Source of the DNA: Acidobacteriota bacterium
Lineage (GTDB): Bacteria; Acidobacteriota; Terriglobia; UBA7540
DNA: 12,720 nucleotides
Assembly (NCBI GenBank): GCA_003165615.1
Contig: PLWR01000093.1
Location: forward strand, 1-12,720
Reading direction: 5' to 3'
A program made the position numbers and the translations under genes. Below the pieces are notes generated by a model that saw only the letters and a program-made list of their open reading frames with translations, had not been told where the DNA came from and ran no database searches. Below, one piece after another: positions 1-7,050 of the stretch (position 1 is its first letter; every line of letters begins with the position of its first letter).

Positions 1-477
1 GGATTGAACAAATTCACCCTGGGCATTCCTTTGCGTTGGAAGACTTGAACGGGTAAAATCGGCGCGACTGAAAGCTGTCACGCGCCCAAACCGTGCTGGA
101 AGATAGTGGATGCGTGGGATTGCAGAGGCTAGGAAACAACCGTCTGATGCGCCAGCCGGCGGATGCGCTTTGCGCTGGGGAGTGTGCTTGGTGATGAGAC
201 TTCAACGGAATTCTCTCGGACTTCTGAACACAGATCTTCGATGGTATCGAGAAATTACGAAATAAAGGACTACAGCTTTCCGGAGTTTATAATCGATTTT
301 GTTGCCTTCTTGCTTTTGAAGTGGCTAGGTATAAAAGGTGACTTGAACCAGGGTTGCTGACTTTCATCATTACAGCCGCCGGCTGAATAGGATTCAATTT
401 CGCAAGTTTAGTCATAACCGTTGTCTTTTCCATGGGCGTCAAACTAATATCTTGGCAAATCAACACGGAGGTTTTCC
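1..477. other. Left flank without a supportable gene
   Basis: I find no convincing gene here. Both strands hold only short open frames of up to about 65 to 70 codons, with no recognisable motif. Bases from about 200 to 460 look more AT-rich than the coding regions to the right, as expected for non-coding or decayed sequence. The last part is the leader of the dioxygenase gene and contains its ribosome binding site at 467-471. A weak promoter-like pair (TTGTCT at 421-426 and TAATAT at 445-450, 18 bases apart) could serve that gene but is too poor to call. Confidence 0.5.
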
Positions 478-1329
478 ATGGCTGCTGCAATCACCTCGGA
501 GCGACGTCGGCTCACCGAAGCGCAGAAACAGTTTTTCAAAGTGAACGGTTATCTGATTGGACTGCCGCCCATTTACACTGCGGCGGAAGTTGCTGAACTC
601 AATGCCGGGTACCAGGAGTTGCTGAAGTATCTGCGGCCCGGCGAGGATGAAAAGGAAATCCGCGAATGGCACGAGTCCAGCCGCTTCCTCTACGACATCT
701 GCGTCAATCCCCAGATTCTCGACTACGTGGAAGATCTGTTGGGGACCAATTATTACCTATGGGCCTCGAACTTTTTTGCCAAAGCGCCGCGCCACCCCAG
801 CGTGGTCGGTTGGCACCAGGACGCCTATTATTGGCCGCTTTCCCCGCACAATTCGGTTACCGCGTGGCTGGCCTTCACCGACTCCGACGAAAGCAACGGC
901 GCCATGCGCGTGATTCCGAAGTCGCAATCGGGTGGGTTGATCAAGCACAAACGCTCTTCCCAAACTGATTCGGTTCTCACTCTTGAACTCGAACGCGGCA
1001 GCTTTCGCGAAGACGAAGCAGTGCCGCTGATCTTGAAAGCCGGCGAGATATCCTTTCACGACGACCGCATGATTCATGGATCGCCCGCCAATCCCTCAGA
1101 CAATTGGCGAATCGGCTTCACCATTCGCTATTCGGGGACCAACGTAAAGTGCGACCTTTCGGTGAACCCGCACTTCAAAACCTACTTGATGCGCGGCGTG
1201 GATGAATACAAGCACAATCCCGTGGGAACCATCCCCGCCGAGCGCTACGGGCGTTTGGAGAGGAAGCACCTCAGCATTGAGGAAGCAAAGAAGGACGAGT
1301 GGCACGAGGAGTCGGCGACGAAGGGGTGA
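478..1329 (+). CDS. Phytanoyl-CoA dioxygenase (PhyH) family protein
   Basis: This is a probable non-haem Fe(II)/2-oxoglutarate-dependent oxygenase of 283 residues, a usual length for the bacterial PhyH family; it should be cytoplasmic. The iron-binding facial triad is visible: H113 and D115 in GWHQDAYYWPL, and the distal histidine H200 in MIHGSPANPSDNWRIGF. The arginine that should bind 2-oxoglutarate follows, R211 or R217. The ATG has a good Shine-Dalgarno GGAGG at 467-471, six bases upstream. Because the HxD aspartate is kept, a hydroxylase-type reaction is more likely than halogenation, which in SyrB2-like enzymes goes with Ala or Gly at that place. The substrate cannot be read from the sequence. 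The downstream neighbours (a broken Tat-exported protein and two URO-D family genes) suggest accessory catabolism but do not name a pathway. The family assignment is firm; the role is unknown. Confidence 0.88.
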   Translation: MAAAITSERRRLTEAQKQFFKVNGYLIGLPPIYTAAEVAELNAGYQELLKYLRPGEDEKEIREWHESSRFLYDICVNPQILDYVEDLLGTNYYLWASNFFAKAPRHPSVVGWHQDAYYWPLSPHNSVTAWLAFTDSDESNGAMRVIPKSQSGGLIKHKRSSQTDSVLTLELERGSFREDEAVPLILKAGEISFHDDRMIHGSPANPSDNWRIGFTIRYSGTNVKCDLSVNPHFKTYLMRGVDEYKHNPVGTIPAERYGRLERKHLSIEEAKKDEWHEESATKG

Positions 1330-1353
1330 ATCGGCCCCTCTCCAGAAGTATGC

Positions 1354-1429
1354 GTAGGTGCGGCTCGCGAACCGCCCTTTCGAAATCTCGCGTGATTATC
1401 GACTAGGGCGGTTCGCGAACCGCCCCTAC
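1354..1429. repeat. REPIN-like inverted pair of GC-rich palindromes
   Basis: Two 25-base arms lie in opposite orientation, at 1354-1378 and 1405-1429, separated by 26 bases. One arm matches the reverse complement of the other at 23 of 25 positions. The right arm contains a perfect 20-base palindrome, GGGCGGTTCGCGAACCGCCC (1406-1425), flanked by a CTAC end. The left copy has two changes, so its own palindrome is imperfect. Two REP units in inverted orientation 25 bases after a stop codon (1327-1329) is the layout of a REPIN, the non-autonomous element mobilised by RAYT transposases in other bacteria. No such transposase is present here. The pair could also end transcription of the dioxygenase gene. 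Confidence 0.75.
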
Positions 1430-1484
1430 AGCAAGACCAGCGAATTAGTCTCTTCACGGTTCGAACCGCCTGCCACAGGAGAAC

Positions 1485-1966
1485 ATGCCCTTGAAGCGAT
1501 CACCCTCTTACACTCGAAGGAATTTCTTGGGGACGGGAATTGCCGCGGCCGCCGGACTTGCTGCGGATCGAGGTAAAGGCGAGTCTTCTTCCTCATGGCT
1601 GGAAACCCGTGCGGGCGATGCTCCGCGCGTAGTTGGCCATTCCGCCATTGGCAAGAGTTCACCCGTCAGGAAGCCGCTACGCCCATTTGGCATCTTCATG
1701 GCCAATCACAATGGCGATACGGGGCTGCGCTGGTGGGAGGCGAATCGCTGGAAGCGTGAAATTGCTGATCACAAACGAATGGGCGCAAATTCAATGTGGT
1801 ATTTGCCCTTTGAGTTCGGGCAGCGCGCGCGGCGTTCATCCGTTTGGAACCCGCCTACGGGCAATACATTGCCAAGCTGGCGGCCTACCACCGCCCCGGA
1901 CGCTCGCCCTGGAACTGGCCGCGGTCGTTCAAAGCGGCGTGTGCGCACGAAAACAGTTTTGTGTGA
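1485..1966 (+). pseudogene. Remnant of a Tat-exported protein, internally deleted and frameshifted
   Basis: The ATG at 1485 follows AGGAG (1477-1481) and opens a Tat-type leader: twin arginines R11-R12 in SYTRRNFLG, then an Ala/Gly-rich hydrophobic stretch. About 115 residues read like real protein, including PFGIFMANHNGDTGLRWWEA and GANSMWYLPFEFGQR. After about 1830 this frame degenerates into Arg/Pro/Thr-rich text. From 1832 a different frame reads sensibly for 44 codons (AFIRLEPAYGQYIAKLAAYH, then PGRSPWNWPRSFKAACAHEN) and stops at TGA 1964-1966, looking like a genuine C-terminus. The switch falls in a CGCGCGCGG stretch (1824-1832). The simplest reading is that the middle of a longer secreted protein was lost by deletion and the ends were joined out of frame. 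It is also possible that the tail came from a second gene. I do not recognise the family. An open frame runs on to 2057 but is unlikely to make a functional product. Confidence 0.6.
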
Positions 1967-1992
1967 TGCGGGCAAGGAGGGTAGAGCTCTCC

Positions 1993-2085
1993 GTGTCCTC
2001 TGTGCTTCAACACTTTATACACAGAGGACACAGAGCCGCTCAGTGATCTCTGTGTGAAGCTTTTCTAAACGCAGGGGACGCAGAG
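1993..2085. repeat. CAGAGGACAC-type repeat tract with inverted and direct copies
   Basis: GTGTCCTCTGTG at 1993-2004 is the exact reverse complement of CACAGAGGACAC at 2020-2031, which gives a 12-base-pair stem with a 15-base loop. The motif CACAGAGGACACAGAG (2020-2035) recurs 50 bases on as CGCAGGGGACGCAGAG (2070-2085). The second copy differs only by three A-to-G changes. A CTCTGTGTG fragment at 2048-2056 lies between them. The tract fills the gap between the broken Tat gene and the first URO-D gene. It could act as a terminator or be a passive repeat family; nothing in it looks coding. Confidence 0.7.
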
Positions 2086-2095
2086 GAATCTCTGC
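2080..2095 (+). promoter_or_regulatory. Small hairpin in the leader of the first URO-D gene
   Basis: GCAGAG (2080-2085), loop GAAT and CTCTGC (2090-2095) form a perfect 6-base-pair hairpin followed by AAAAA, 10 bases before the ATG at 2106. The only Shine-Dalgarno-like string in this leader, AGAGG (2082-2086), lies inside the hairpin and is 19 bases from the start, too far for good use. The start may therefore be weakly or conditionally translated. The structure is seen; any regulatory role is inferred. Confidence 0.35.
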
Positions 2096-2105
2096 AAAAA
2101 CAACA

Positions 2106-3152
2106 ATGAGAAATCATCGAGAGGAAATCGAATGCGCATTGGCAGGAGGCGCTCCGGATTGTGTGCCGTTCACTTTTTATGACCATATCTTTCCGCCAGG
2201 GTTTGACCCCGCGCCGCTTCAGGCCAAGGGCATGGCGATTTGCGCCCGCCGCATGGTCTACCGGAAATACACGCCCAATGTGAAGGTGACCAAGGTCGAG
2301 GAAGGCGAGGGCAGAATCCGAACCATCTACGAAACGCCGGTGGGCACACTGACTGCGCTACACCGGGTCGCCGCTCTCGCGCTGACCCCGGTGGCACATC
2401 CCATCAAGACGCGCGACGACTACTGCGTGGCCAAATTCATTGTGGAGGATGCCTGCTACGAGCCGGATTATGACGCGTTCTTGGCCGCAATCGTAAAGTT
2501 GGGGAATGCCGGCAAGGTGATTGCGGAAACCTGCTATGAGCCGCTCCTGGACGTGGAAGTCAATTGGCTGGGGCAGGAGCAGTTCTGTTACGAGGTGGCG
2601 GATAACTGCGACGCGGTCATGGAACTGCACGCGGCGCTGGCTGAGAATCACAAGAAGATGTATGACGTGGTGGCCGCGAGTCCCGCCGACTACGTGTTGT
2701 ACGGCGGCAACGTTGTCCCCGAGATTCTAGGCCCGGACCGGGTGCGGGACTACGTTGCTCCATGCTGGAATGCTTTTGCCGACCGCCTCCACGAACGGGG
2801 CAAGAGGCTGGGAGACCACCTGGACGCCAACAATCTGCTGATTATGGACGTGGTTCGCGCGAGCCACCTGGATTTCGTGGAAGCTTTTACACCGCCCCCG
2901 GACTGCAATGTTTCGGTGGGTCAGGCCCGCGCCGCGTGGCCGGGAAAGCGCTTGTGGATCAATTTCCCATCCAGCGTGCACATTCAGTCCGAAGAAACGA
3001 TTCGAGAGGCGACCCTGGAAATCGTCCACCAGGCCGGCGACCGCAAGGGATTCCTGATGGGCGTCACCGAAGATGTTCCGGCGGAACATATCGAGAGAAG
3101 CGTGACGGCGATCCTCAATACGCTGAGGGAATGCGCCGGGCAAAAGGTGTGA
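2106..3152 (+). CDS. Uroporphyrinogen decarboxylase (URO-D) family protein, first of a pair
   Basis: The protein has 348 residues and belongs to the URO-D superfamily, whose members include haem-pathway HemE and the MtaA/CmuA corrinoid methyltransferases. Family-like features are HREEIECALAGGAPDCVPF at the N-terminus, CYEPLLDVEVNWLG near 143-156, GDHLDANNLLIMDVV around 237-250 (H238 and D240 at the place of the MtaA metal-binding histidine motif), and a closing ITEDVP-like segment, MGVTEDVPAEH (318-328). It is a divergent member and unlikely to be the true haem-pathway HemE, because the usual RQAGRYLPE signature of HemE is absent near the N-terminus. The stop is eight bases before the next URO-D gene, so the two form an operon. 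No corrinoid-binding protein or reactivase gene lies in the window, so a methyl-transfer role is only a family-based possibility. The ATG lacks a well-placed ribosome binding site. Confidence 0.8.
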   Translation: MRNHREEIECALAGGAPDCVPFTFYDHIFPPGFDPAPLQAKGMAICARRMVYRKYTPNVKVTKVEEGEGRIRTIYETPVGTLTALHRVAALALTPVAHPIKTRDDYCVAKFIVEDACYEPDYDAFLAAIVKLGNAGKVIAETCYEPLLDVEVNWLGQEQFCYEVADNCDAVMELHAALAENHKKMYDVVAASPADYVLYGGNVVPEILGPDRVRDYVAPCWNAFADRLHERGKRLGDHLDANNLLIMDVVRASHLDFVEAFTPPPDCNVSVGQARAAWPGKRLWINFPSSVHIQSEETIREATLEIVHQAGDRKGFLMGVTEDVPAEHIERSVTAILNTLRECAGQKV

Positions 3153-3160
3153 GGCAAACC

Positions 3161-4315
3161 ATGTTAACTCCGCGCGAACGCGTGCTCTGTGCCTTGAATC
3201 ACGAAGAGCCGGACCGTGTACCGCTCTTCATTGGTACTTCGGGTGCGACAACTCTTCTCTCTCCCGCCTACGAGCGACTCAAATCACATTTGGGCGTCCA
3301 GCACGAACCGCGTTTGATGTCGCGAGCGATGCAGTATGCGCAGCTCGACGAGGAAGTAATGGTCCGCCTGGGAAGCGATGGCCGCGTGCTTCTCCCGCGC
3401 GCCGCCGCCAGCACCTTGCGCAGGGAAGTATCCCCTCACGAATTCGTTGACGATTGGGGTGTGAATTGGCGAATGTCGCCGGGCGTTGCCTACTATGAAT
3501 CGCTTGAGCCGCCGCTGCGCAACGCCACCATCGATGACATCGATCGCTACGCGTGGCCGGACATGGCCCATCCCAGCCGCTTCCAAGGTCTTGGCGAGGA
3601 GGCGCGGCACCTGCATGAGGACACTCCGTACGCGGTGGTTGCTCTCAGCGGGGTCAGTCCGCATGAAATTATCTACATCATGCGCGGCCTTGATACCTGG
3701 CTGGTGGATTTGATTGCTGACCCCGAGTTTGCTCATGCCTTGATGCGCAAAGTTACCGACATCATGCTGGCGGGAGTAACCCGGCACTTGGAGGAAGTGG
3801 GCCCGTACATCGACGTCCTCATCACCGGCGACGATTTGGGAACCGACTCCAGCCTCATGGTGTCGCCCCAGGTGTACCGCCGCATGATCAAGCCCTATCA
3901 TGCCGAGCTGATGGCTGCCATTAAGCAAAAGACCAAAGCCAAGATCTTCTTTCACTCCGACGGCAACATCTATCCCTTAATCGGCGATCTGATTGAGATC
4001 GGCGTGGACCTTCTCAACCCGGTCCAGGTTTCAGCTGGAGATATGGGTGACACCGCACGATTGAAGCGGGAGTTCGGAAAGAAGATCTCCTTTTGCGGTG
4101 CGATTGACACACAGACCGTGCTGCCCCACGGGACACCCGAGGAAGTGCGCGCAGAGGTCCGCGGACGGATCAAGGACCTGGCGCCCGGCGGCGGTTACAT
4201 TGTGGCCAGCGTGCATTGCATCCAGCCGGACGTCCCCCCGGAAAACGTATTGGCGATGTGCGACGAAGTTCAGGTTTCCGGCAAGTACCCGCTATTGAGT
4301 CCCAAAGGGGCCTAA
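3161..4315 (+). CDS. URO-D/MtaA-like family protein, second of a pair
   Basis: The protein has 384 residues. The start at 3161 is chosen because MLTPRERVLCALNHEEPDRV is the standard opening of this family and GAGG at 3151-3154 is six bases upstream. The open frame extends far upstream, but that part overlaps the previous gene. Family motifs follow in order: GDDLGTDSSLMVSP (223-236), FFHSDGNIYPLIGDLIEIG (264-282), GVDLLNPVQ (281-289), FCGAIDTQ (311-318) and VHCIQPDVPPENVLAM (351-366). In MtaA-type methyltransferases zinc is held by a His-x-Cys motif plus a later cysteine. Here the motif is H265-S-D267, so the middle cysteine is Asp, while C353 remains nearby. The protein is related to its upstream partner only at family level, so this is not a recent tandem duplication. 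A joint role with that partner, perhaps as subunits or sequential enzymes, is inferred from the eight-base spacing. The substrate is unknown. Confidence 0.85.
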   Translation: MLTPRERVLCALNHEEPDRVPLFIGTSGATTLLSPAYERLKSHLGVQHEPRLMSRAMQYAQLDEEVMVRLGSDGRVLLPRAAASTLRREVSPHEFVDDWGVNWRMSPGVAYYESLEPPLRNATIDDIDRYAWPDMAHPSRFQGLGEEARHLHEDTPYAVVALSGVSPHEIIYIMRGLDTWLVDLIADPEFAHALMRKVTDIMLAGVTRHLEEVGPYIDVLITGDDLGTDSSLMVSPQVYRRMIKPYHAELMAAIKQKTKAKIFFHSDGNIYPLIGDLIEIGVDLLNPVQVSAGDMGDTARLKREFGKKISFCGAIDTQTVLPHGTPEEVRAEVRGRIKDLAPGGGYIVASVHCIQPDVPPENVLAMCDEVQVSGKYPLLSPKGA

Positions 4316-4434
4316 TAGTGGGCTCGCGGGATCACGCAGCCTGGCGTAAACCTGCTTTGAAGGTCTGTTCAGTTATAGTGACTACTCCTTCCGACTGGAC
4401 CACCTTGCCACTGAGCGGGTAGCGCAGCGCGGCG

Positions 4435-4454
4435 GGGCCGAACGCGTTCGGCCC
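4435..4454. repeat. Perfect 20-base REP-like palindrome
   Basis: GGGCCGAACGCGTTCGGCCC is a perfect palindrome followed by TAC. It has the same architecture as the unit at 1406-1425: 20 bases, GGGC...GCCC ends, an eight-base core centred on CG, and a TAC flank. The core differs (AACGCGTT here, TTCGCGAA there). It is present as a single copy, about 120 bases after the second URO-D gene. It is probably a related REP-type element or a terminator-like structure. Confidence 0.65.
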
Positions 4455-4468
4455 TACGCACTGTGCGG

Positions 4469-4495
4469 AAATTCTTGCCAAAAAAACAAGAATTT
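4469..4495. other. Hairpin with A-rich loop upstream of the glycosyltransferase gene
   Basis: AAATTCTTG (4469-4477) pairs perfectly with CAAGAATTT (4487-4495) around the loop CCAAAAAAA, giving a 9-base-pair stem about 70 bases before the glycosyltransferase ATG. It is too AT-rich, and lacks a following T-run on either strand, to be a clear terminator. It may be a leader structure or a protein-binding inverted repeat. A poor promoter-like pair, TTGCAT (4502-4507) and TATCAT (4524-4529), lies just downstream. Confidence 0.35.
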
Positions 4496-4567
4496 ACGGT
4501 ATTGCATTGCAGAGCCACGTCTGTATCATAGCGGATTGCAGAAAATCCCATTCGGTACTATCCCTCC

Positions 4568-6106
4568 ATGACCGAGCCAGATGGCCATCGCAAAATCGGT
4601 AGTGACAATCAAGTGCTGATTTCCCTTGTGCTGGCAACCGTGCTGATTCATCTCCTTTGCCGCAGCGGTTATGGATACTTCCGCGACGAACTCTACGCCA
4701 TCGCTTGCAGCAAGCACTTGGCCTGGGGTTACGTCGACCAACCGCCGTTTTCAGAATTCGTTCTTGCGCTGATTGGAAACCTGTTGGGCTACGCGCCGTT
4801 CGCGCTGCGGCTTTTGCCTGCCGTGTGCGGTGGGTTGGTGGCCTTGGTAACAGGCCTTATTGCTCGGCAATTGGGTGGCGGGCGATTTGCGCAGGTGCTG
4901 GCCGTGACGGCGTACATCATGGGTGGGGTCTATCTCGCCCTCGCCAATTATTACTCGATGAACTGCTTTGATCACCTGTTTTGGGCCTTGGGCATTTATC
5001 TTCTGGTGCGCATCCTGAAGGGCAGCGACACCCGGCTGTGGATGCTGTTCGGCCTGGTGGCGGGCCTGGGCCTGGAAAACAAGTACTCGATGGGATTCCT
5101 CGGACTGGGGCTGATCGCCGGCTTGGCGCTTACGCCGGCACGAAGGCATTTTCTCGACAAGTGGCTGTGGATGGGTGGCGCGCTTGCGGCCTTGATTTTC
5201 CTGCCCCATGTTCTTTGGGAAGTGCACAACCACTTCCCCACGGCGGAGTTCATTCATAACGTGACCGTCAAGAAGAACCTTCCCATGACACCTTGGGCTT
5301 TCCTCCGGGAATGTGTGCTGCTCGTTCATCCCTTCACGTTGCCCATCTGGCTGGCGGGGCTCCTTTACCTGTTCTTCTCCCTCCGGGGGCGCAAGTTCCA
5401 GGTCCTCAGCTGGATCTATGTTGCGGTGCTGGGGATTCTGCTCAGCACCCACTCCAAGCCTTACTATTCTGCGCCTGCCTTCCTCGTTCTGTTGCCCGCC
5501 GGCGCCGTGGCCATCGAAGCCTTTGTCGCCCGCCACGCCTGGAACTGGCTAAAACCAACTTGCCTGGCGGTGCTGGTTCTGGGAGGCGCTCTCGCGGCGC
5601 CGCTGGCTCTTCCAGTCCTGCCGGTCGAGACGTTTATCCGGTATCAAGCCTGGCTCGGCATCGAGCCGAGGTCGGAAGAGCGAGGTAACAAGCTCGACAG
5701 GCTCTCGCAGATGTATGCCGACATGTTTGGCTGGCCGGAAATGGCAGCGCAGATGGCCCAGATTTACAATCACCTCTCACCCGACGATAAAACGGACTGC
5801 GTAATCGCGGCCAGCAACTATGGGGAAGCGGGCGCCATCGACTTCTTCGGGAAGCAATACGGCCTGCCCAACGCCATCAGCACTCACAACAATTATTGGT
5901 TTTGGGGACCCGGTGACAAGCCCGGAAAAGTTCTGTTGGTGATCGGTGGATCGAAGGAAGACTATGAAGGCCTGTACGAAGATGTCCGGCAGGTCGCGGC
6001 ATTCGCGAACCCCTACGCTTTGGAATCGGGAAGCCCCATTTTCCTCTGCCGCAAACCCAAGGGCACGCTTCAGGCGTTTTGGCCCCACCATCATTATTTC
6101 ATCTGA
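4568..6106 (+). CDS. Integral membrane glycosyltransferase, GT39/ArnT-like (PMT_2)
   Basis: The protein has 512 residues. A cytoplasmic N-terminal stretch of about 15 residues precedes roughly ten hydrophobic membrane segments up to about residue 365, then a soluble C-terminal part of about 140 residues. This is the layout of polyprenyl-phosphate-sugar-dependent glycosyltransferases (protein mannosyltransferase and ArnT superfamily). The first external loop carries the acidic catalytic signature YFRDELYAIACSKHLAWGYV, with D40-E41, followed by D57-Q-P-P, as in the DE motif of this superfamily. It should act at the outer face of the inner membrane, moving a sugar from a lipid-phosphate carrier to a lipid or protein. 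Donor and acceptor cannot be read from the sequence. No envelope-sugar genes adjoin it, so it appears to stand alone. The ATG has no clear Shine-Dalgarno sequence. A large antisense open frame at 4751-5536 is a shadow of this gene. Confidence 0.85.
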   Translation: MTEPDGHRKIGSDNQVLISLVLATVLIHLLCRSGYGYFRDELYAIACSKHLAWGYVDQPPFSEFVLALIGNLLGYAPFALRLLPAVCGGLVALVTGLIARQLGGGRFAQVLAVTAYIMGGVYLALANYYSMNCFDHLFWALGIYLLVRILKGSDTRLWMLFGLVAGLGLENKYSMGFLGLGLIAGLALTPARRHFLDKWLWMGGALAALIFLPHVLWEVHNHFPTAEFIHNVTVKKNLPMTPWAFLRECVLLVHPFTLPIWLAGLLYLFFSLRGRKFQVLSWIYVAVLGILLSTHSKPYYSAPAFLVLLPAGAVAIEAFVARHAWNWLKPTCLAVLVLGGALAAPLALPVLPVETFIRYQAWLGIEPRSEERGNKLDRLSQMYADMFGWPEMAAQMAQIYNHLSPDDKTDCVIAASNYGEAGAIDFFGKQYGLPNAISTHNNYWFWGPGDKPGKVLLVIGGSKEDYEGLYEDVRQVAAFANPYALESGSPIFLCRKPKGTLQAFWPHHHYFI

Positions 6107-6238
6107 CCGGCGGGCAAGGCGGGCAAAGAGGCGCTCCCGTCAAATTCTGCTTTTCACCACAATCCCCCGGCAACGGTTGCCGCCGGAAGGAAACTCCGGT
6201 AGACTTTGGCATTAATATCTGCTGCAAGGAGTTGAGGA

Positions 6239-6982
6239 GTGGCTCTACGCAATCGTGTTGCCCTGGTAACTGGCGCCTCGCGCGGAATCGGCAAGGAAAT
6301 CGCTCTGGCATTGGGGCGCGCCGGCCTGCGCGTGGGGGTGGCCTTTCGCACGAATAAGTTGGGCGCTCAAAAGGTTTTGTCGGATTTGAAGGCGACGGGC
6401 GCGGAAGGCCTGGCTCTGGCCACGGATGTTACCGACCCCGCGCGAGTCAAAGAACTGATTGAGGCGGTGGTCAAACATTTTGGCAGGCTGGACGTCCTGG
6501 TAAACAATGTTGGCGACTTTGAGTGGAAGCCGGTGGCCGAATCCACCGTGGAAGCCTGGAGCTCCATCATCGAGTCCAACCTCTACAGCGTTTTCTACAC
6601 CACGAAGTTTGCATTACCCACCATGCGCCGGCAGCGTTGGGGGCGCATTATCAACCTGGGCGCGGTGGGCGCGGAACGGGCGTTTGGGCAGGCGAAAATC
6701 TCCGCCTATTCCGCCGCCAAAGCTGGCCTCGTGGCCTTCACGCGCTCGGTGGCGCTGGAGGAAGCGCGCAACGGGATTACCGCCAATGTGGTGAACCCGC
6801 CCGTGATCGACGAGAAAGAATTGTCCCTGGAGGAAGCACAGCGCCTTACTGACGCGCGCTTCCCCGTGGGTCGGCCTGCCACTGGCCGCGATGTCAGCGA
6901 AGCGGTGAGGTTTTTTGCCTCAGAAGAGGCCGCTTTCATCACCGGTCAGGTTCTCAACGTCTGCGGCGGGTGGATGCTGTAA
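6239..6982 (+). CDS. SDR family oxidoreductase (FabG-like fold)
   Basis: The protein has 247 residues, the classical short-chain dehydrogenase length. The GTG start is supported by AAGGAG at 6226-6231, seven bases upstream. The nucleotide-binding motif TGASRGIG (11-18), a D63-V acidic site, NNVG (89-92), N114, and the catalytic pair Y157/K161 in SAYSAAKAG are all present. The C-terminal GQVLNVCGGWML is family-typical. The strand before the active site reads INLGAVGAERAFGQ, so the position where FabG has its catalytic serine appears to be A142 rather than Ser. Several SDR subfamilies share such an INLG-type sequence, so activity is not excluded, but true FabG function is doubtful. It precedes nnr, 68 bases from that start, and could share its transcript. 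The substrate is unknown. Confidence 0.88.
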   Translation: MALRNRVALVTGASRGIGKEIALALGRAGLRVGVAFRTNKLGAQKVLSDLKATGAEGLALATDVTDPARVKELIEAVVKHFGRLDVLVNNVGDFEWKPVAESTVEAWSSIIESNLYSVFYTTKFALPTMRRQRWGRIINLGAVGAERAFGQAKISAYSAAKAGLVAFTRSVALEEARNGITANVVNPPVIDEKELSLEEAQRLTDARFPVGRPATGRDVSEAVRFFASEEAAFITGQVLNVCGGWML

Positions 6983-6989
6983 AGGAGCC

Positions 6990-7037
6990 GACAGCCAACA
7001 GCTAGCCGTAACGGTGAACTGTGAGCTGTTGGCGGTC
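6990..7037. repeat. Inverted repeat GACAGCCAACAGCT between SDR and nnr
   Basis: Arms 6990-7003 and 7024-7037 are reverse complements at 13 of 14 positions, including ten perfect pairs, GCCAACAGCT with AGCTGTTGGC. The 20-base spacer is itself repetitive (AACGGTGAACTGTG). The left arm begins seven bases after the SDR stop and the right arm ends 13 bases before the nnr ATG. It could fold as a terminator-like or attenuating hairpin. Confidence 0.6.
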
Positions 7038-7050
7038 AGCCATTTTCGAT

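Noticed and set aside
14..490. Short open frames in the left flank
   Set aside because: All are about 70 codons or fewer, overlap each other on both strands and show no motif or good ribosome binding site.
478..1329. Possible SyrB2-like halogenase
   Set aside because: The HxD aspartate (D115) is present, whereas the halogenases have Ala or Gly there to make room for chloride.
1966..2105. Cobalamin riboswitch before the URO-D genes
   Set aside because: The leader is short and filled by CAGAGGACAC repeats; I see no B12-box-like conserved element.
2762..3160. N-terminal extension of the second URO-D frame
   Set aside because: The extra 133 codons overlap the first URO-D gene and translate to Pro/Arg/Gly-rich text; the family-typical start is at 3161.
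3284..3955. Antisense open frame of 223 codons
   Set aside because: It lies opposite the second URO-D gene; the His- and Arg-rich translation has no family features.
4751..5536. Antisense open frame of 261 codons
   Set aside because: It lies wholly opposite the glycosyltransferase gene, is rich in Gln, His, Arg and Pro, has no motif and is best explained as a codon-bias shadow.
6168..6182. Palindrome CGGCAAC-G-GTTGCCG upstream of the SDR gene
   Set aside because: A one-base loop cannot form a stable simple hairpin and the stem is short; it could be chance in GC-rich sequence.
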